This document shows positions 33,661-42,307 of a stretch of DNA of 64,000 nucleotides, piece after piece (position 1 is the first letter of the stretch; the number at the start of each line of letters is the position of its first letter). Location: positions 1-64,000 of the forward strand of contig NZ_JAHDTH010000006.1 in NCBI RefSeq assembly GCF_018531445.1, in the 5' to 3' direction. A program made the translations under genes and the position numbers. The notes beneath the pieces are model-generated. The model searched no databases. It was not told the origin of the DNA and worked only from the letters and a program-made list of their open reading frames with translations. The stretch is from Pseudonocardia lacus. Lineage in GTDB: Bacteria; Actinomycetota; Actinomycetes; Mycobacteriales; Pseudonocardiaceae.

Positions 33661-34359
33661 ATGTCCCTACCGCAGATCACCGACCACGACACCTGGGCGT
33701 CCGCCCTCGCCGAGCACCGCGCGCGGGAGAAGGAGGTCACCCGGCGCGTGGACGCGCTGGCCGCGGACCGCAGGCGACTGCCCATGGTCGAGGTCGGGCC
33801 CTACACGCTGCGCGGCGAGCACGGCGAGGTCGACCTGGCGGAGGTGTTCGAGGGCCGCGGCCAGCTGATCACCTACCACTTCATGTGGAACCCGGGCGCG
33901 CGCGACCAGTGCGGCGGCTGCACGTTCTTCACCAGCCACATCGGCACGCTCGAACCGCTGCACAGCAAGGACACGACGTTCGCGGTCGTGACGGTCGGCC
34001 CCTGGGAGGAGGCGGTCGCCTACCGCGACCGCTTCGGCTGGACGATGCCCTGGTACTCCTCGGCCGACAGCCCCTTCGGCGCCGACATGGGCGCGGGTCC
34101 CGGCGGCGGCTTCGGGCTGAACGTCTTCGTCCGCGACGGCGACCGCGTCTTCCGCACCTACCACACCAGCGGGCGCGGGTCGGAGCCGTTCACCAACACC
34201 TGGGCGCTGCTCGACCTCACCCCGAACGGCCGCCGCGAGCCGTGGCAGGACACCCCGCAGGGCCGCCCGCAGGAGCCGCCCTACTACTGGTGGCCCGAGC
34301 CGGAGCGCTACGCCGCGGAGTACCGCGACAACCAGGAGGTCCGCGCCAAGCGCGGCTGA
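33661..34359 (+). CDS. DUF899 thioredoxin-fold protein
   Basis: 232 aa. DUF899 features: EKEVTRRVDALAADRRRLPMVEV, YTLRGEHGEVDLAEVFEGRGQLITYHFMWNPG in sequence, then QCGGCTFFTSHI, a CxxC that replaces the thioredoxin active site, and a tail with PPYYWWPEPERY. Probably a redox or dithiol protein; the substrate is unknown. Confidence 0.85.
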   Translation: MSLPQITDHDTWASALAEHRAREKEVTRRVDALAADRRRLPMVEVGPYTLRGEHGEVDLAEVFEGRGQLITYHFMWNPGARDQCGGCTFFTSHIGTLEPLHSKDTTFAVVTVGPWEEAVAYRDRFGWTMPWYSSADSPFGADMGAGPGGGFGLNVFVRDGDRVFRTYHTSGRGSEPFTNTWALLDLTPNGRREPWQDTPQGRPQEPPYYWWPEPERYAAEYRDNQEVRAKRG

Positions 34360-34375
34360 GCGCGCCGCCCGGGGG

Positions 34376-35386
34376 TCACGCCCCGACGCTCTCCCGCGTG
34401 ATCCCCACAGCGGCCGCCGTCAGCTCCACCGAGCGCAGCCGGGCGCCGAGGTCCTCGGCGTGGTGCGCCACGATCAGCTCGTCGGCCTGGGCCGACGCGG
34501 CGAAGTCCGCCAGGAAGCGCCGCACGTCGTCGCCGGTCCCGATGGCGGTGTAGCGCATCATGTCGGCGATGTGGCGGCCGTTGGGCGTGGCCAGGAACGC
34601 GTCGATCTCGGCGTCGTCGTACTCCGGCGCCCCGGGCTGCCGGCTGATCATCGACCGGACCCGCCGCCTGCGCACCGCGTCGAACTGGCGCTGCGCCTGC
34701 TCGGCGTCGTCGGCGGCGACGACGTTCGCGCCGGCGATGACGTAGGGCTCGGCGAGCTGCTCGGAGGGGCGGAACTCGTCGCGGTAGCTGGCGACCGCGG
34801 CGTGCAGCGCCTGCGGGGCGAAGTGCGAGGCGAACGCGTAGGGCAGGCCGAGGCGCGCGGCCAGCTGGGCGCCGTACAGCGACGAGCCCAGGATGTAGAG
34901 GGGCACGTCGGTGCCGGCGCCGGGCACGGCCTGCACACCGGGGATGACGGAGCGGCCACGCAGGTAGCCCTGCAGCTCCAGCACGTCCTGCGGGAACGTC
35001 TCCGACGCGGAGGCGTCGCGGCGCATGGCGCGCATGGTCACCTGGTCGCTGCCCGGGGCCCGGCCCAGGCCCAGGTCGATCCGCCCGGGGTGCAGCGTCT
35101 CCAGCGTGCCGAACTGCTCGGCGATCGTCAGCGGCGAGTGGTTGGGCAGCATGACCCCACCGGCGCCGAGCCGGATCGTCGACGTGTGGTCGGCCACGTG
35201 GCCGATGAGCACGCTCGTGGCCGACGAGGCGATCGAGGGCATGTTGTGGTGCTCGGCGTACCAGACGCGCCGGTAGCCGAGCCGCTCGGCGGCCCGGGCG
35301 AGCTCGACGCTGGCCGCGAAGCTCTCCCGTGGCGTCTGGCCGGGCGCGACCGGGGCGAGGTCGAGGATCGACAGGGCGAGCACCAT
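34376..35386 (-). CDS. Luciferase-like flavin monooxygenase (MsnO8 group)
   Basis: 336 aa, ATG 35386. TIM-barrel LLM with [64 protein letters not shown] and [15 protein letters not shown], the pattern of the MsnO8/group 1 luciferase-like family. Uses reduced FMN (or F420). Substrate unknown. The convergent DUF899 gene ends 16 bp away. Confidence 0.88.
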   Translation of the reverse strand: MVLALSILDLAPVAPGQTPRESFAASVELARAAERLGYRRVWYAEHHNMPSIASSATSVLIGHVADHTSTIRLGAGGVMLPNHSPLTIAEQFGTLETLHPGRIDLGLGRAPGSDQVTMRAMRRDASASETFPQDVLELQGYLRGRSVIPGVQAVPGAGTDVPLYILGSSLYGAQLAARLGLPYAFASHFAPQALHAAVASYRDEFRPSEQLAEPYVIAGANVVAADDAEQAQRQFDAVRRRRVRSMISRQPGAPEYDDAEIDAFLATPNGRHIADMMRYTAIGTGDDVRRFLADFAASAQADELIVAHHAEDLGARLRSVELTAAAVGITRESVGA

Positions 35387-35524
35387 GCGGGCGTCCTCCG
35401 GGGTTCGGATCCGGTGGGGGCGCGGCCGCGCTCCCCGTACCGTGCAACCCGCCCGCGGCCGAGATCCATCCCCCGCTCCGCTGCGCGAGCGGCCCGTCAC
35501 GTCCCGGCCCTGCCGGCCGGCTCG

Positions 35525-36064
35525 TCAGGGGCGCAGCGGGCGCCCCTCGCGGTCGACGGGGCGGCCGGCGAGGATCACGATGCCGTCGATCCACGCCCAC
35601 ACCAGGCCGATGCCGAGCGGGCTGAGCAGCAGCTGGGCCACACCCAGCCCGGTGTGCCCGGTGTAGAAGCGCCCGATCCCGCAGGGGATCAGCAGCTGCA
35701 GCAACCCGGCGATGAGCTTCTGGCGCTCGGAGTACGGGACGCCGGTCGCCGGCTCGCGCCCGTGCGGGGCGTCGGGGGAGTAGGCCGTGTTGGGGGCGGG
35801 GTACGCCGGCGGGTACGACCTCGGGTACGGCGCGAGGGGGTACGGCGCCGACGGCGGGACCGCGACCGCGGCGGGCGCCCCGCTGCGCGGGAGGTCCTTG
35901 AACAGCGGGGCCAGGTCCTCATCGGTGCGGGCGGCGTACGCGGCGGCCACGCGCTCGTCGTACTCGTCGGTGTCGAGCCTGCCCTCGGCGAAGTGCTCGC
36001 CCAGCTCCCGCACCGCGGCCTCGCGCTCGCTGTTGCCGATGCGCACGGGGTCCGGGGTGCTCAC
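35525..36064 (-). CDS. DUF1707 plus TM2-domain membrane protein
   Basis: 179 aa, GTG 36064. Residues 4-60 are DUF1707 (RIGNSEREAAVRELGEHFAEGRLDTDEYDERVAAAYAART, read in pieces), then a Pro/Tyr-rich linker (APYPLAPYPRSYPPAYPAP) and a TM2 domain with two helices (LIAGLLQLLIPCGIGRFYTGHTGLGVAQLLL, LVWAWIDGIVIL). Such fusions are common membrane proteins of actinobacteria with no settled role. Confidence 0.87.
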   Translation of the reverse strand: MSTPDPVRIGNSEREAAVRELGEHFAEGRLDTDEYDERVAAAYAARTDEDLAPLFKDLPRSGAPAAVAVPPSAPYPLAPYPRSYPPAYPAPNTAYSPDAPHGREPATGVPYSERQKLIAGLLQLLIPCGIGRFYTGHTGLGVAQLLLSPLGIGLVWAWIDGIVILAGRPVDREGRPLRP

Positions 36065-36100
36065 GGCACCACGGTACCGGCGGGGCCGCGCGGCCCCCCG

Positions 36101-36190
36101 CGCCGCGCACACCCCCGGCGCCACGCACACCGCCTGGCGTCACGCACCTGGCCGCCGCCGCGCACATGTCACGACGTGTGCGCGGCGGCC
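36101..36190. repeat. 20-bp-period intergenic array, related to 6171-6265
   Basis: CCGCGCACACC (36103-36113), CCACGCACACC (36121-36131) and CACGCACCTGG (36141-36151) recur about every 20 bp, followed by CCGCGCACA (36158-36166) and the inverted unit GTGTGCGCGG (36176-36185). The tail after it (GCGGCCAC..TTGAGCGTG) also resembles the 6.2-kb copy. Confidence 0.5.
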
Positions 36191-36256
36191 ACGCGTTGAG
36201 CGTGACCGGCTGTCCTCCGACGACCCCACTCCGCTGCGACAATCAGTCTCTTGTCA

Positions 36257-36271
36257 GATTGCTCAACAATC
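36257..36271. promoter_or_regulatory. Operator-like dyad GATTG-CTCAA-CAATC
   Basis: A perfect 5-bp inverted repeat in a lower-GC stretch 65 bp before the MHS transporter start; another CAATC lies upstream at 36239-36243. It could be the site of an IclR/GntR-type regulator not encoded here. Confidence 0.4.
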
Positions 36272-36335
36272 CGTACCGTGACGCAGACCTCATCCGGACC
36301 GCTCGGCCGACCGCCGACGCCGCTAAGGAGCACTG

Positions 36336-37682
36336 ATGGCGACTACCCCCGTGGACCGAGGCGCGAACCGACCGTCGTCCGTGCGTCGTGTCGTGATCGC
36401 GAGCCTCGTCGGCACCTCACTGGAGTGGTACGACTTCTTCATCTACGGCACCGCCGCCGCGCTGGTGTTCAACACCCTGTTCTTCCCCAGCTTCGACCCG
36501 CTGGTCGGCACGCTGCTGGCGTTCACGACGGCCGCGGTCGGCTTCGTCGCCCGGCCGCTGGGCGGGATCGTCTTCGGGCACTACGGCGACCGGATCGGCC
36601 GCAAGAACGTCCTGGTCGTCACGCTGCTGCTGATGGGGATCGCGACCTTCGCGATCGGGCTCGTCCCGACCTACGCCGTTTTCGGCATCGGCGCGCCGAT
36701 CCTGCTGGTCGTGCTGCGCTTCCTGCAGGGCATCGGGCTCGGCGGCGAGTGGGGTGGGGCGGTGCTCATGACCCTGGAGTCGGGCGATCCCGCCCGGCGG
36801 GGGCTGAACGCGAGCTGGCCCCAGGTCGGCGTGCCGGTCGGGCTGCTGCTGTCCAACGGCGTGCTGTGGGTGATGCAGGCGGTCACCGACGAGGAGGCGT
36901 TCGCGAGCTGGGGCTGGCGGGTGCCGTTCCTGCTCAGCGGCCTGCTGGTGATCGCCGGGCTGTGGATCCGGGTGTCGATCGCGGAGAGCCCGCTGTTCGA
37001 GAAGGTCGAGAGCGCGGGCGCGAAGACCCGCGCCCCGATCGTCGACGTGCTGCGCAGCTACCCCCGGGAGATCCTGCTCGCGCTGGGCGCCCGGGTCGGC
37101 GTCGACGTCGCCTTCTACATCTTCGTCCTGTTCATCACCACCTACATCACCACGTACCTGGGGCTGCCCAGCGGGCTGGCGCTGGGCGGCGTGCTGATCG
37201 GGGCGGCCTGCCAGATCTTCTTCATCCCGCTGTTCGGGGCGCTCTCGGACCGCTTCGGGCGGCGGCCGGTCTACCTGGCGGGCGCGGTCGGCGCCGCAGG
37301 GTGGGTGTTCGCGTTCTTCGCGCTGCTGGACACCGGAAGCTTCGCGCTGATCGTGCTGGCCACGGTCGTCGCGCTGCTGTTCCACGCCGCCATGTACGCG
37401 ACCCAGGCCTCCTTCATCGCCGAGATGTTCCCGACCCGGATCCGCTACAGCGGGGCGTCGATGGGCTACCAGCTGGCCGGCATCGTCGGCGGCGCGCTCG
37501 CCCCGATCATCGCCACCGCCCTGCTGAGCGCCTACCAGACCTCGCTGGCCGTCTCGCTCTACGTCGTCGCCGTCCTCGCCCTGACGGTGGTCTGCGTCCT
37601 GATCGCCCGGGAGACGTCGCGGCTCGACATCGCCGCGGACGACGCCACGTACCGCGCGCGTACCGAGCAGTCCGCCGTCTGA
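36336..37682 (+). CDS. MFS metabolite:H+ symporter (MHS family)
   Basis: 448 aa, ATG after AAGGAG. 12 helices. The MHS signature is complete: SLVGTSLEWYDFFIYGTAAALVFN at helix 1, GFVARPLGGIVFGHYGDRIGRKNVL with motif A, RFLQGIGLGGEWGGAVL, and GALSDRFGRRPVYLAG. Family substrates include shikimate, alpha-ketoglutarate, proline and aromatic acids. No catabolic genes adjoin it. Confidence 0.9.
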   Translation: MATTPVDRGANRPSSVRRVVIASLVGTSLEWYDFFIYGTAAALVFNTLFFPSFDPLVGTLLAFTTAAVGFVARPLGGIVFGHYGDRIGRKNVLVVTLLLMGIATFAIGLVPTYAVFGIGAPILLVVLRFLQGIGLGGEWGGAVLMTLESGDPARRGLNASWPQVGVPVGLLLSNGVLWVMQAVTDEEAFASWGWRVPFLLSGLLVIAGLWIRVSIAESPLFEKVESAGAKTRAPIVDVLRSYPREILLALGARVGVDVAFYIFVLFITTYITTYLGLPSGLALGGVLIGAACQIFFIPLFGALSDRFGRRPVYLAGAVGAAGWVFAFFALLDTGSFALIVLATVVALLFHAAMYATQASFIAEMFPTRIRYSGASMGYQLAGIVGGALAPIIATALLSAYQTSLAVSLYVVAVLALTVVCVLIARETSRLDIAADDATYRARTEQSAV

Positions 37683-37724
37683 ACGCGGGGCGGGCCGCGG
37701 GACCACTCCGCGGCCCGGCGCCGG

Positions 37725-38615
37725 TCAGGCGGTGCGCGACAGGCGCCGGAGGGTCCGCCGGCCCGTGCGGCTCAGCCCGGGGCACGACCGGGCGTAGTAC
37801 CAGACCAGCCCCATGGACTGGGCGAACGCCCACGCCCTGCCCCGCTCCCACTCGACGTCGCCGCAGCCCAGGGCCGCCCGGAACGCCTCGCGCGGCCCGT
37901 CGTCGAGCAGGTGCCACGCCGCGACCAGGTCGAGGGCGGGGTCGGCGGGCCCGAACCCGCCGCCGTCCAGCACCCCGGCCAGGCGCCCCCCGGCCACCAG
38001 CACGTTGCCGGGGATCAGGTCGCCGTGCGACATCACGTCGGCGCCCGCGCGGGGTAGCAGCCGGAACCCGGCCCACATCCGCTCCAGCGCCGCGACGTCG
38101 AGCAGTCCCGCGGATTCCCGGAAGCAGGTCCGCATCCAGGGGTCCTGGCCGCGCAGGTCGCCACCGCGACCCGTCCCGGCGAACGTCCGGCCCCCGGTGC
38201 CAACCCCGCGCAGGGCGCCGATGAAGGCGGCGAGGTCGAGGGCGAACGCCTCCGAGCCGCTCGGGTCGTCGTCCGCGGCCGCGGTGCCCGGCAGCCAGGT
38301 CTGGACCGCCCAGGGCAGCGGGTGGCCGCGCCCGGGCTCCCCGATCGCGACCGGCTCCGGCGTCGGGACGGGGCTGTGCCGAGCCAGCTCGCGCGCGGCG
38401 GCCGCCTCGGCCTCCAGCCGGCCCCGCACCTCGTCCGGGTCGCCCGCCCGCAGCGGGAACCGGGCCGCGAGCCCGTCGCCGATGCGGTGGATCGCGTTCA
38501 CCGTGCCCTCGGCGACCACCTCGCGGACCGGCAGGCCCGCCCACCGCGGGAACTGGTCGGCGATCATTCCGCGGGCGACCTCGGTGGCGACGCGCACCTC
38601 GTCGCTGTGCATCAT
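37725..38615 (-). CDS. Aminoglycoside phosphotransferase (APH)-family kinase
   Basis: 296 aa. APH/choline kinase fold: EGTVNAIHRIGDGLAARFPL (nucleotide lobe), LPWAVQTWLPGT hinge, catalytic loop VMSHGDLIPGNVLV and the Mg-binding VLDGGGFGPADPALDL. All catalytic Asp and Asn are present. It may phosphorylate an antibiotic or a small alcohol or amine; resistance cannot be inferred from sequence alone. Confidence 0.85.
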   Translation of the reverse strand: MMHSDEVRVATEVARGMIADQFPRWAGLPVREVVAEGTVNAIHRIGDGLAARFPLRAGDPDEVRGRLEAEAAAARELARHSPVPTPEPVAIGEPGRGHPLPWAVQTWLPGTAAADDDPSGSEAFALDLAAFIGALRGVGTGGRTFAGTGRGGDLRGQDPWMRTCFRESAGLLDVAALERMWAGFRLLPRAGADVMSHGDLIPGNVLVAGGRLAGVLDGGGFGPADPALDLVAAWHLLDDGPREAFRAALGCGDVEWERGRAWAFAQSMGLVWYYARSCPGLSRTGRRTLRRLSRTA

Positions 38616-38686
38616 CGCGACGAGTGTCGCCGGCGGTCGGGGCGGAGCGCACTCCGATTACCCGGCGAGCGGTGGAGGACGCGGCG

Positions 38687-39244
38687 ATGGGCGGGACCAC
38701 GAGGACGCTGGGGCTGGTCGGCTCCGGCGCGGGCGGGGTGGAGGGGCTCCGGGGCGGGCTGGTCGAGCCGCTGGTCAGGTCCGGGTGGCGGATCGCCGTG
38801 ACGCTCACCCCCACCGCGGGCCGGTGGCTGCGGGCGACGGGCGCCGCCGACGAGCTCGCGAGGATCACGGGGCTGCCCGTCCGCGTCGACGCGCGCATGC
38901 CGGGCGACAGCCGACCGCACCCGTCGGCCGACGTCTACGCCGTGGTCCCCGCCTCGGCGAACACCATCGCCAAGCTCGCCGTGGGCATCGCCGACAACCA
39001 GGCCCTCACCACGATCAACGAGGCCATCGGCACCCCCGGCGTCCCGGTCGTCGTGTTCCCGCGGATCAACGCCGCGCACGCCCGGCACCCGAGGTGGGAC
39101 TCCCACGTCGCCGCGCTGCGCGCCGCCGGCGTGCACCTCGTCGACGGCGAGGACGTCTGGCCCCTGCACGAGGCGCGCGCCGAACCGCCCCGGGACCTGC
39201 CCTGGCAGCACATCCGGGAGCGGATCGTCACGGCGACGGCGTGA
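38687..39244 (+). CDS. Flavoprotein of the PPC decarboxylase (Dfp) superfamily
   Basis: 185 aa, ATG after GGAGG. GLVGSGAGGVEGLRGGLVEPLVRSG at the N-terminus, then VVPASANTIAKLAVGIADNQALTTI, the conserved PASANT FMN-site motif of the HFCD family, and VVVFPRIN. The CoaC active-site His was not clearly recognised; the protein could act on a cysteine-containing peptide or be a flavin carrier. Confidence 0.8.
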   Translation: MGGTTRTLGLVGSGAGGVEGLRGGLVEPLVRSGWRIAVTLTPTAGRWLRATGAADELARITGLPVRVDARMPGDSRPHPSADVYAVVPASANTIAKLAVGIADNQALTTINEAIGTPGVPVVVFPRINAAHARHPRWDSHVAALRAAGVHLVDGEDVWPLHEARAEPPRDLPWQHIRERIVTATA

Positions 39245-39288
39245 TCGTGAAGCGCGCGGGCGCCGTGCGTCCCTCGTAGGGTCGCGGG

Positions 39289-40203
39289 GTGACGGATTCG
39301 ACGCCCCGCTTCCCGCTGCCCCCCGTCGGTCTCTGGACCGCCGCCCTCGACGTGGTCCCCGCGGCCCGCGCCCGGGAGCTGGCCGCGGAGCTGGAGTCGC
39401 TCGGGTACGGCGCCGTGTGGATCCCGGAGGTGGCCGGCCGCGACCCCTTCGTCCACCTGTCGATGCTGCTCTCGGCCACCGAGCGGCTCGTCGGGGCGAC
39501 CGGTATCGCGAACATCTGGGCCCGCGACGCCGTTGCCACGTCCTGCGCGACCAAGACCCTCACCGAGGCCTACCCGGAGCGGGTGCTGATCGGGCTGGGG
39601 GTCAGCCACGAGAACCTGGTCAGCGGGCTGCGTGGGCACAACTACGACAAGCCGCTCACCGCCATGCGCGAGTACCTCGACGCGATCGAGCGGGCGCCCT
39701 ACATCGCGGAGCGGCCCACGACGCCGGTGCGCTACGTCCTGGCCGCGCTGCGCCCGAAGATGCTCGACCTCGCCGGGCAGCGCACCGACGGCGCCCACCC
39801 GTACTTCGTCACCCCCGAGCACACCGCCCGAGCGCGGGCCGCGCTCGGGCCGGGCCCGCTGCTGTGCCCCGAGCAGGCCGTCCTGCTGGAGACCGATCCC
39901 GCCCGGGCCCGCGAGATCGGCCGCGGCTACACGTCGGTCTACCTCAGCCAGCCGAACTACGTGAACAACGTCCGCACGCTCGGCTTCGCCGAGTCCGACC
40001 TCGCCGACGGCGGGTCCGACGCGCTCGTCGACGCCCTGGTGGCGTGGGGCGACGTGGACACGGTGGTGGCCCGCGTCCGCGAGCACCTCGACGCCGGCGC
40101 CGACCACGTCGCCGTGCAGGCCCTGCCCGTGCAGAAGCGCGGTGTGCCCGACGACCAGTGGCGCGAGCTCGCGGCGCCGCTCACAGCGCTGACGACGAGC
40201 TGA
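39289..40203 (+). CDS. F420-dependent luciferase-like oxidoreductase (TIGR03620 type)
   Basis: 304 aa, GTG start. LLM barrel: VGLWTAALDVVPAARARELAAELESLGYGAVWIPE, in pieces, then SATERLVGATGIANIW, ERVLIGLGVSHENLVSGLRGHNYDKPL and AGADHVAVQALP. The pattern matches the short F420-dependent group found in mycobacteria and relatives. Substrate unknown. It follows the flavoprotein by 44 bp and may be co-transcribed. Confidence 0.87.
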   Translation: MTDSTPRFPLPPVGLWTAALDVVPAARARELAAELESLGYGAVWIPEVAGRDPFVHLSMLLSATERLVGATGIANIWARDAVATSCATKTLTEAYPERVLIGLGVSHENLVSGLRGHNYDKPLTAMREYLDAIERAPYIAERPTTPVRYVLAALRPKMLDLAGQRTDGAHPYFVTPEHTARARAALGPGPLLCPEQAVLLETDPARAREIGRGYTSVYLSQPNYVNNVRTLGFAESDLADGGSDALVDALVAWGDVDTVVARVREHLDAGADHVAVQALPVQKRGVPDDQWRELAAPLTALTTS

Positions 40204-40270
40204 GCGGCGGGGGTCCACCGGTTCCGGATTGGCCATGGTCAACCGCGCCGCCCGACCGAGGATGGACCCC

Positions 40271-40894
40271 ATGGCCGTCGTCGACCTCCGCCCCATCCCC
40301 GTCACCCGCGACCCGGGTCGGCGGCTCCCGCAGCTGCTCGGCGGGCTGGCGCTGTACGGCCTCAGCATGGCGATGCAGATCCGCGCCGGTCTCGGGCTCA
40401 ACCCGTGGGACGTGCTGCACGAGGGCCTGTCGAAGAACGTGCCGCTCAGCTTCGGCGCGATCACCGCCGTCACCGGGGTGACCGTGCTGCTGCTGTGGAT
40501 CCCGCTGCGCCAGCGCCCCGGGATCGGCACCGTCGCCAACGTCGCCGTGATCGCCGTCGCGGTCGACGCCGCGCTGTTCGTCATCCCGGCGCCCGACGCC
40601 CTCCCGGCGCGGATCGCGCTGCTCGTCGGCGGCGTGCTCCTCAACGGCGTCGCGACGGCGGCCTACGTCGGAGCCCGGCTCGGCCCGGGGCCGCGCGACG
40701 GCCTGATGACCGGGCTGTGCGCGCGAACCGGCTGGTCGGTGCGGGTGGTCCGGACCGGCATCGAGGTCGTGGTGCTGGCGACCGGCTGGCTGCTCGGCGG
40801 GACGGTCGGCGTCGGCACCGTGCTCTACGCGCTGGCCATCGGCCCGCTGACCCAGCTGTTCCTGCCGTTCCTGGCCGTGCGCGAGCGGACCTGA
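40271..40894 (+). CDS. YczE/YitT-family membrane protein
   Basis: 207 aa; ATG 40271 follows GAGGATGG by 5 nt. Five to six membrane helices with the YczE pattern: GLALYGLSMAMQIRAGLGLNPWDVLHEGLSK, GTVANVAVIAVAVD, and GARLGPGPRDGLMTGLCARTGWSVRVVRTGIE. YczE proteins are membrane proteins of unclear function, some linked to export of secondary metabolites. The 3' 70 bp overlap the convergent frame at 40825. Confidence 0.87.
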   Translation: MAVVDLRPIPVTRDPGRRLPQLLGGLALYGLSMAMQIRAGLGLNPWDVLHEGLSKNVPLSFGAITAVTGVTVLLLWIPLRQRPGIGTVANVAVIAVAVDAALFVIPAPDALPARIALLVGGVLLNGVATAAYVGARLGPGPRDGLMTGLCARTGWSVRVVRTGIEVVVLATGWLLGGTVGVGTVLYALAIGPLTQLFLPFLAVRERT

Positions 40895-41319
40895 CCGCCG
40901 GTGCTCGTCATCCGCAGCGGGGCTCGCAGAGCCGCAACGCGCGCTCGCACCGGCTGCGCGCGGCGCCGATCGGCCCCGAACGCGGCGACCGCCCCCTGAA
41001 CCCGCTCGACCGGATACCCGTCCTCGACCCACGCCAGCGCCAGGCCGGGCCAGTAGTCCGTGGGCCAACCCAGCGCGTGGCCGAGCAGCTCGTCCCACAT
41101 CCGGCCCGGGAACGCGCCGGGGACCTGGTCGGTGACTTCGGCGCTCACCTGGGCGCAGGGACGTTCCAGCAGCGGCAGCAGCATCATCAGGTTCCGCCCG
41201 GTGGCCGGCGCCCGCACGGCCCCGGCCTCGATCACGCACCAGGAGCCGTCCGGCCCCACCCCGAGCACCAGGCCGTGGTGACCGATCGCCATCACCGGTC
41301 GCCAACCGATTCCCGTCAC
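40825..41319 (-). CDS. Hypothetical protein
   Basis: 164 aa at most, from GTG 41319 (ATG 41292 possible). Residues ~10-120 look coding (HHGLVLGVGPDGSWCVIEAGAV, MWDELLGHALGWPTDYWPGLALAWVEDGY). The last ~45 residues are Arg-rich and read through a decayed repeat array (40903-40950) into the antisense of yczE, so the original stop was probably lost. No family recognised. Confidence 0.5.
   Translation of the reverse strand: MTGIGWRPVMAIGHHGLVLGVGPDGSWCVIEAGAVRAPATGRNLMMLLPLLERPCAQVSAEVTDQVPGAFPGRMWDELLGHALGWPTDYWPGLALAWVEDGYPVERVQGAVAAFGADRRRAQPVRARVAALRAPLRMTSTGGQVRSRTARNGRNSWVSGPMASA
40903..40950. repeat. Decayed ~20-bp array of GCTCGCAG units
   Basis: GCTCGTCA (40903), GCTCGCAG (40922) and GCTCGCAC (40943) start 19 and 21 bp apart, followed by an opposite-facing GGCTGCGCG. 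Same design as the arrays at 27987-28077 and 63863-63966. Confidence 0.4.
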
Positions 41320-41393
41320 GGCCCTATCGTCCAGCTCCGTCGCCGTGCTGCGAACTGAGCTGAACTGTCGGTGGGAGCTGATTACCTGGCCGA

Positions 41394-41933
41394 ATGTTCG
41401 AAACTCCCGACGAGCTGCACAGCCTCCAAGCCCTGCTCGACACGTCTTGGGCCGGCTCCAGCAGCCACCTCAAGTCGATCATTCGGCCAGGTGAAAGGAC
41501 CTTGGACGCCGAGCAGGTCGTCCGGGTCTGCCAAGGCATGTGCACCCTGGCTGTTGCCACGGTCACCCGCCGGGGAGAGCCACGCATCAGCGGCGTCGAC
41601 GGGCACCTCCTGCACGGCCGTTGGATCGTCGGCACCCATCGTCACGCCGCGAAAGCCCGCCATCTCGCGGCGCGGCCCGGCATCAGCGCCACCTTCATGC
41701 GCGGCGAGCAGCTCGGCATCTTCACGCATGGACTCGCCGTTGAGCTGAACCCCGAGGGGACGAGCAGCGACCCGACCTGGCCGACAGTCCGCGACTACCT
41801 CGTCAACCACTACGACGGCGACGGCGACGACCCGTTCTGGGACGAGAACGTGTGGTACCGCATCGACCCCAGCTGGATGGTCGCCTACAGCGCCGATCCC
41901 GTCGGGCTGCTCGACCAGCAGCCGGCAGTCTGA
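41394..41933 (+). CDS. Pyridoxamine 5'-phosphate oxidase-family protein
   Basis: 179 aa. Split barrel: MCTLAVATVTRRGEPRISGVDGHLLHGRWIVGTHRHAAKARHLAARPGISATFMRG (in pieces), then a C-terminal Trp/Tyr-rich segment (DDPFWDENVWYRIDPSWMVAYSA) typical of actinobacterial members that bind FMN or F420. Substrate unknown. Confidence 0.85.
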   Translation: MFETPDELHSLQALLDTSWAGSSSHLKSIIRPGERTLDAEQVVRVCQGMCTLAVATVTRRGEPRISGVDGHLLHGRWIVGTHRHAAKARHLAARPGISATFMRGEQLGIFTHGLAVELNPEGTSSDPTWPTVRDYLVNHYDGDGDDPFWDENVWYRIDPSWMVAYSADPVGLLDQQPAV

Positions 41934-42085
41934 CGACAGCGCACGCGGGTCCACATCCCGGCGAAAGAGCAGCCGCGCGCCGCGCGGGGACCGGCCGGAG
42001 GCCGACGCCGACGCCGCGTTCTGCGGCCGCCGGACCTCGCCGTCGTCGCTGCGGTGCATGGTCGGGCTGCGCCCGACGCCCGACA

Positions 42086-42280
42086 TCACTCGGCAAGGTG
42101 GATGGCGAGCGCTGGGCAGAGCGTCGCTGCTGCGCGCGTCGCCTCGTGCAGGTGGGGCGCTGGGGTCTCGTCCAGCAGCACCACGATGCCGTCCTCGTCG
42201 CGCTGATCGAAGACCTCGGGTGCAGCGAGGGCGCACTGGCCCGCGCCGACGCAGCCGTCCTCGTCGATGGTCACGTGCAT
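42086..42280 (-). CDS. [3Fe-4S] ferredoxin of the P450 partner type
   Basis: 64 aa. Cluster ligands C10, C16 and C55 (DGCVGAGQC and ATLCPALAI) in the single-cluster arrangement of SoyB/Fdx proteins; VFDQRDEDGIVVLL is the conserved middle. It is 27 bp downstream of the P450 gene on the same strand and is the obvious direct electron donor to it. Confidence 0.92.
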   Translation of the reverse strand: MHVTIDEDGCVGAGQCALAAPEVFDQRDEDGIVVLLDETPAPHLHEATRAAATLCPALAIHLAE

Positions 42281-42307
42281 GGGTTCTCCTCGCGGTTCGC
42301 TGTGCCG

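Noticed and set aside
36417-37706. Long minus-strand frames opposite the MHS transporter and other genes
   Set aside because: Arg/Gln/Pro/His-rich translations without domain motifs: antisense shadows of high-GC coding sequence. The same applies to many long frames opposite real genes across the window.
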